Part shown: positions 63,909-64,000 of the stretch, in pieces
How the letters are laid out: each line of letters starts with the position of its first letter
How positions within the stretch are numbered: position 1 is the first letter of the stretch
Assembly: GCF_900107045.1 (NCBI RefSeq)
Contig: NZ_FNON01000001.1
Coordinates: 1,178,001 to 1,242,000, forward strand
DNA length: 64,000 bases
Source of the DNA: Amycolatopsis xylanica
GTDB lineage: Bacteria; Actinomycetota; Actinomycetes; Mycobacteriales; Pseudonocardiaceae
Direction: 5' to 3'
Program-made: the position numbers and the translations under genes
Notes under the pieces: generated by a model
Databases searched by the model: none
The model's input: the letters and a program-made list of their open reading frames with translations, nothing else
What the model was told of the DNA's origin: nothing

Positions 63909-64000
63909 GGCGCCATCACCTCCGCCAGTTGTGCCCGAGCGCGCGCGATCCGCCCGCGCGCGGCCGTGGCCGTCGTGTTCAGCACCTGCGCGATCTCCTG
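63899..64000 (-). CDS. ECF-type sigma factor, C-terminal end only
   Basis: The last 33 residues of a protein that begins beyond the right edge: QEIAQVLNTTATAARGRIAR and then ARAQLAEVMAPWK. This is the recognition helix-turn-helix of sigma region 4 (QEIAxxLxxxxxxxRxRxxRAR). It heads the leftward Asp23 operon and probably directs its transcription. Confidence 0.8.
   Translation of the reverse strand, partial: QEIAQVLNTTATAARGRIARARAQLAEVMAPWK

Overview
The window is a continuous stretch of a high-GC actinomycete chromosome. The GC-rich third codon positions, ATGA/GTGA translational coupling, frequent GTG/TTG starts, a sortase-E-type LAXTG anchor, an ECF sigma/Asp23 operon and many short intergenic palindromes fit Pseudonocardiales, most likely Amycolatopsis or a close relative. 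The genus is an inference. No rRNA, tRNA, CRISPR array, insertion sequence or prophage was seen. Layout. 1-5.4 kb: a truncated TAT-type amidohydrolase, a polytopic membrane protein, a Gfo/Idh/MocA oxidoreductase and a wall-anchored choice-of-anchor-A protein, followed by a gene-free island of palindromes. 5.4-23.6 kb: a catabolic region with an aldehyde dehydrogenase, a GMC oxidoreductase, two HSL-type hydrolases, a zinc alcohol dehydrogenase, two related aldo/keto reductases (one frameshifted), an SDR, an amidohydrolase, an alpha/beta hydrolase, an Opp/Dpp-type ABC importer and a methyltransferase-like protein. Most of these sit behind promoters carrying one palindrome, TCTAC-N4-GTAGA, found six times, including in front of a tetR gene at the end of the region. 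I read this as one TetR regulon of unknown substrate. 23.6-36.2 kb: an amine-utilisation island with a copper amine oxidase, two MoaF paralogues, a second amidohydrolase, two SDRs, a Liv-type ABC importer with a fused permease-ATPase, an NTF2-like protein and a FeaR-like AraC regulator. 36.5-42.0 kb: a single 1833-residue acetyl-CoA-carboxylase-like protein with eukaryote-like domain order. 42.3-47.8 kb: a YjdF-like membrane protein, an IclR regulator, an orphan OmpR-type response regulator with three 11-bp direct repeats upstream, and a flavoprotein-MFS-LysR operon. 47.8-48.7 kb: a gene-free, palindrome-rich stretch. 48.7-60.5 kb: the most interesting part, a tightly coupled 12-gene biosynthetic operon. 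It joins 3-amino-4-hydroxybenzoate (3,4-AHBA) synthesis (GriI/GriH-like), an AMP-ligase, two carrier proteins, a ketosynthase with a small Cys-less partner, a second AMP-ligase-like protein (candidate diazotase), a protein of unknown function, an SDR, and the CreE/CreD pair that makes nitrous acid from aspartate. The set matches the logic of the cremeomycin, avenalumic acid and p-coumaric acid clusters: make an aromatic amine, load and extend it, diazotise the amine with enzymatically made nitrite, then keep or reductively remove the diazo group. It lacks recognisable ketoreductase/dehydratase partners, so the product is open. 60.6-64 kb: an Asp23/Gls24 envelope-stress operon read leftward, headed by the end of an ECF sigma factor gene and a zinc-finger/Asp23 fusion protein. 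Between genes there are several families of palindromes, mostly at 3' ends. One family (GGGGTCGTGAGTG...CACTCACGACCCC) supplies the stop codons of both convergent genes near 29.5 kb, and elsewhere its two arms flank about 350 bp of other palindromes.
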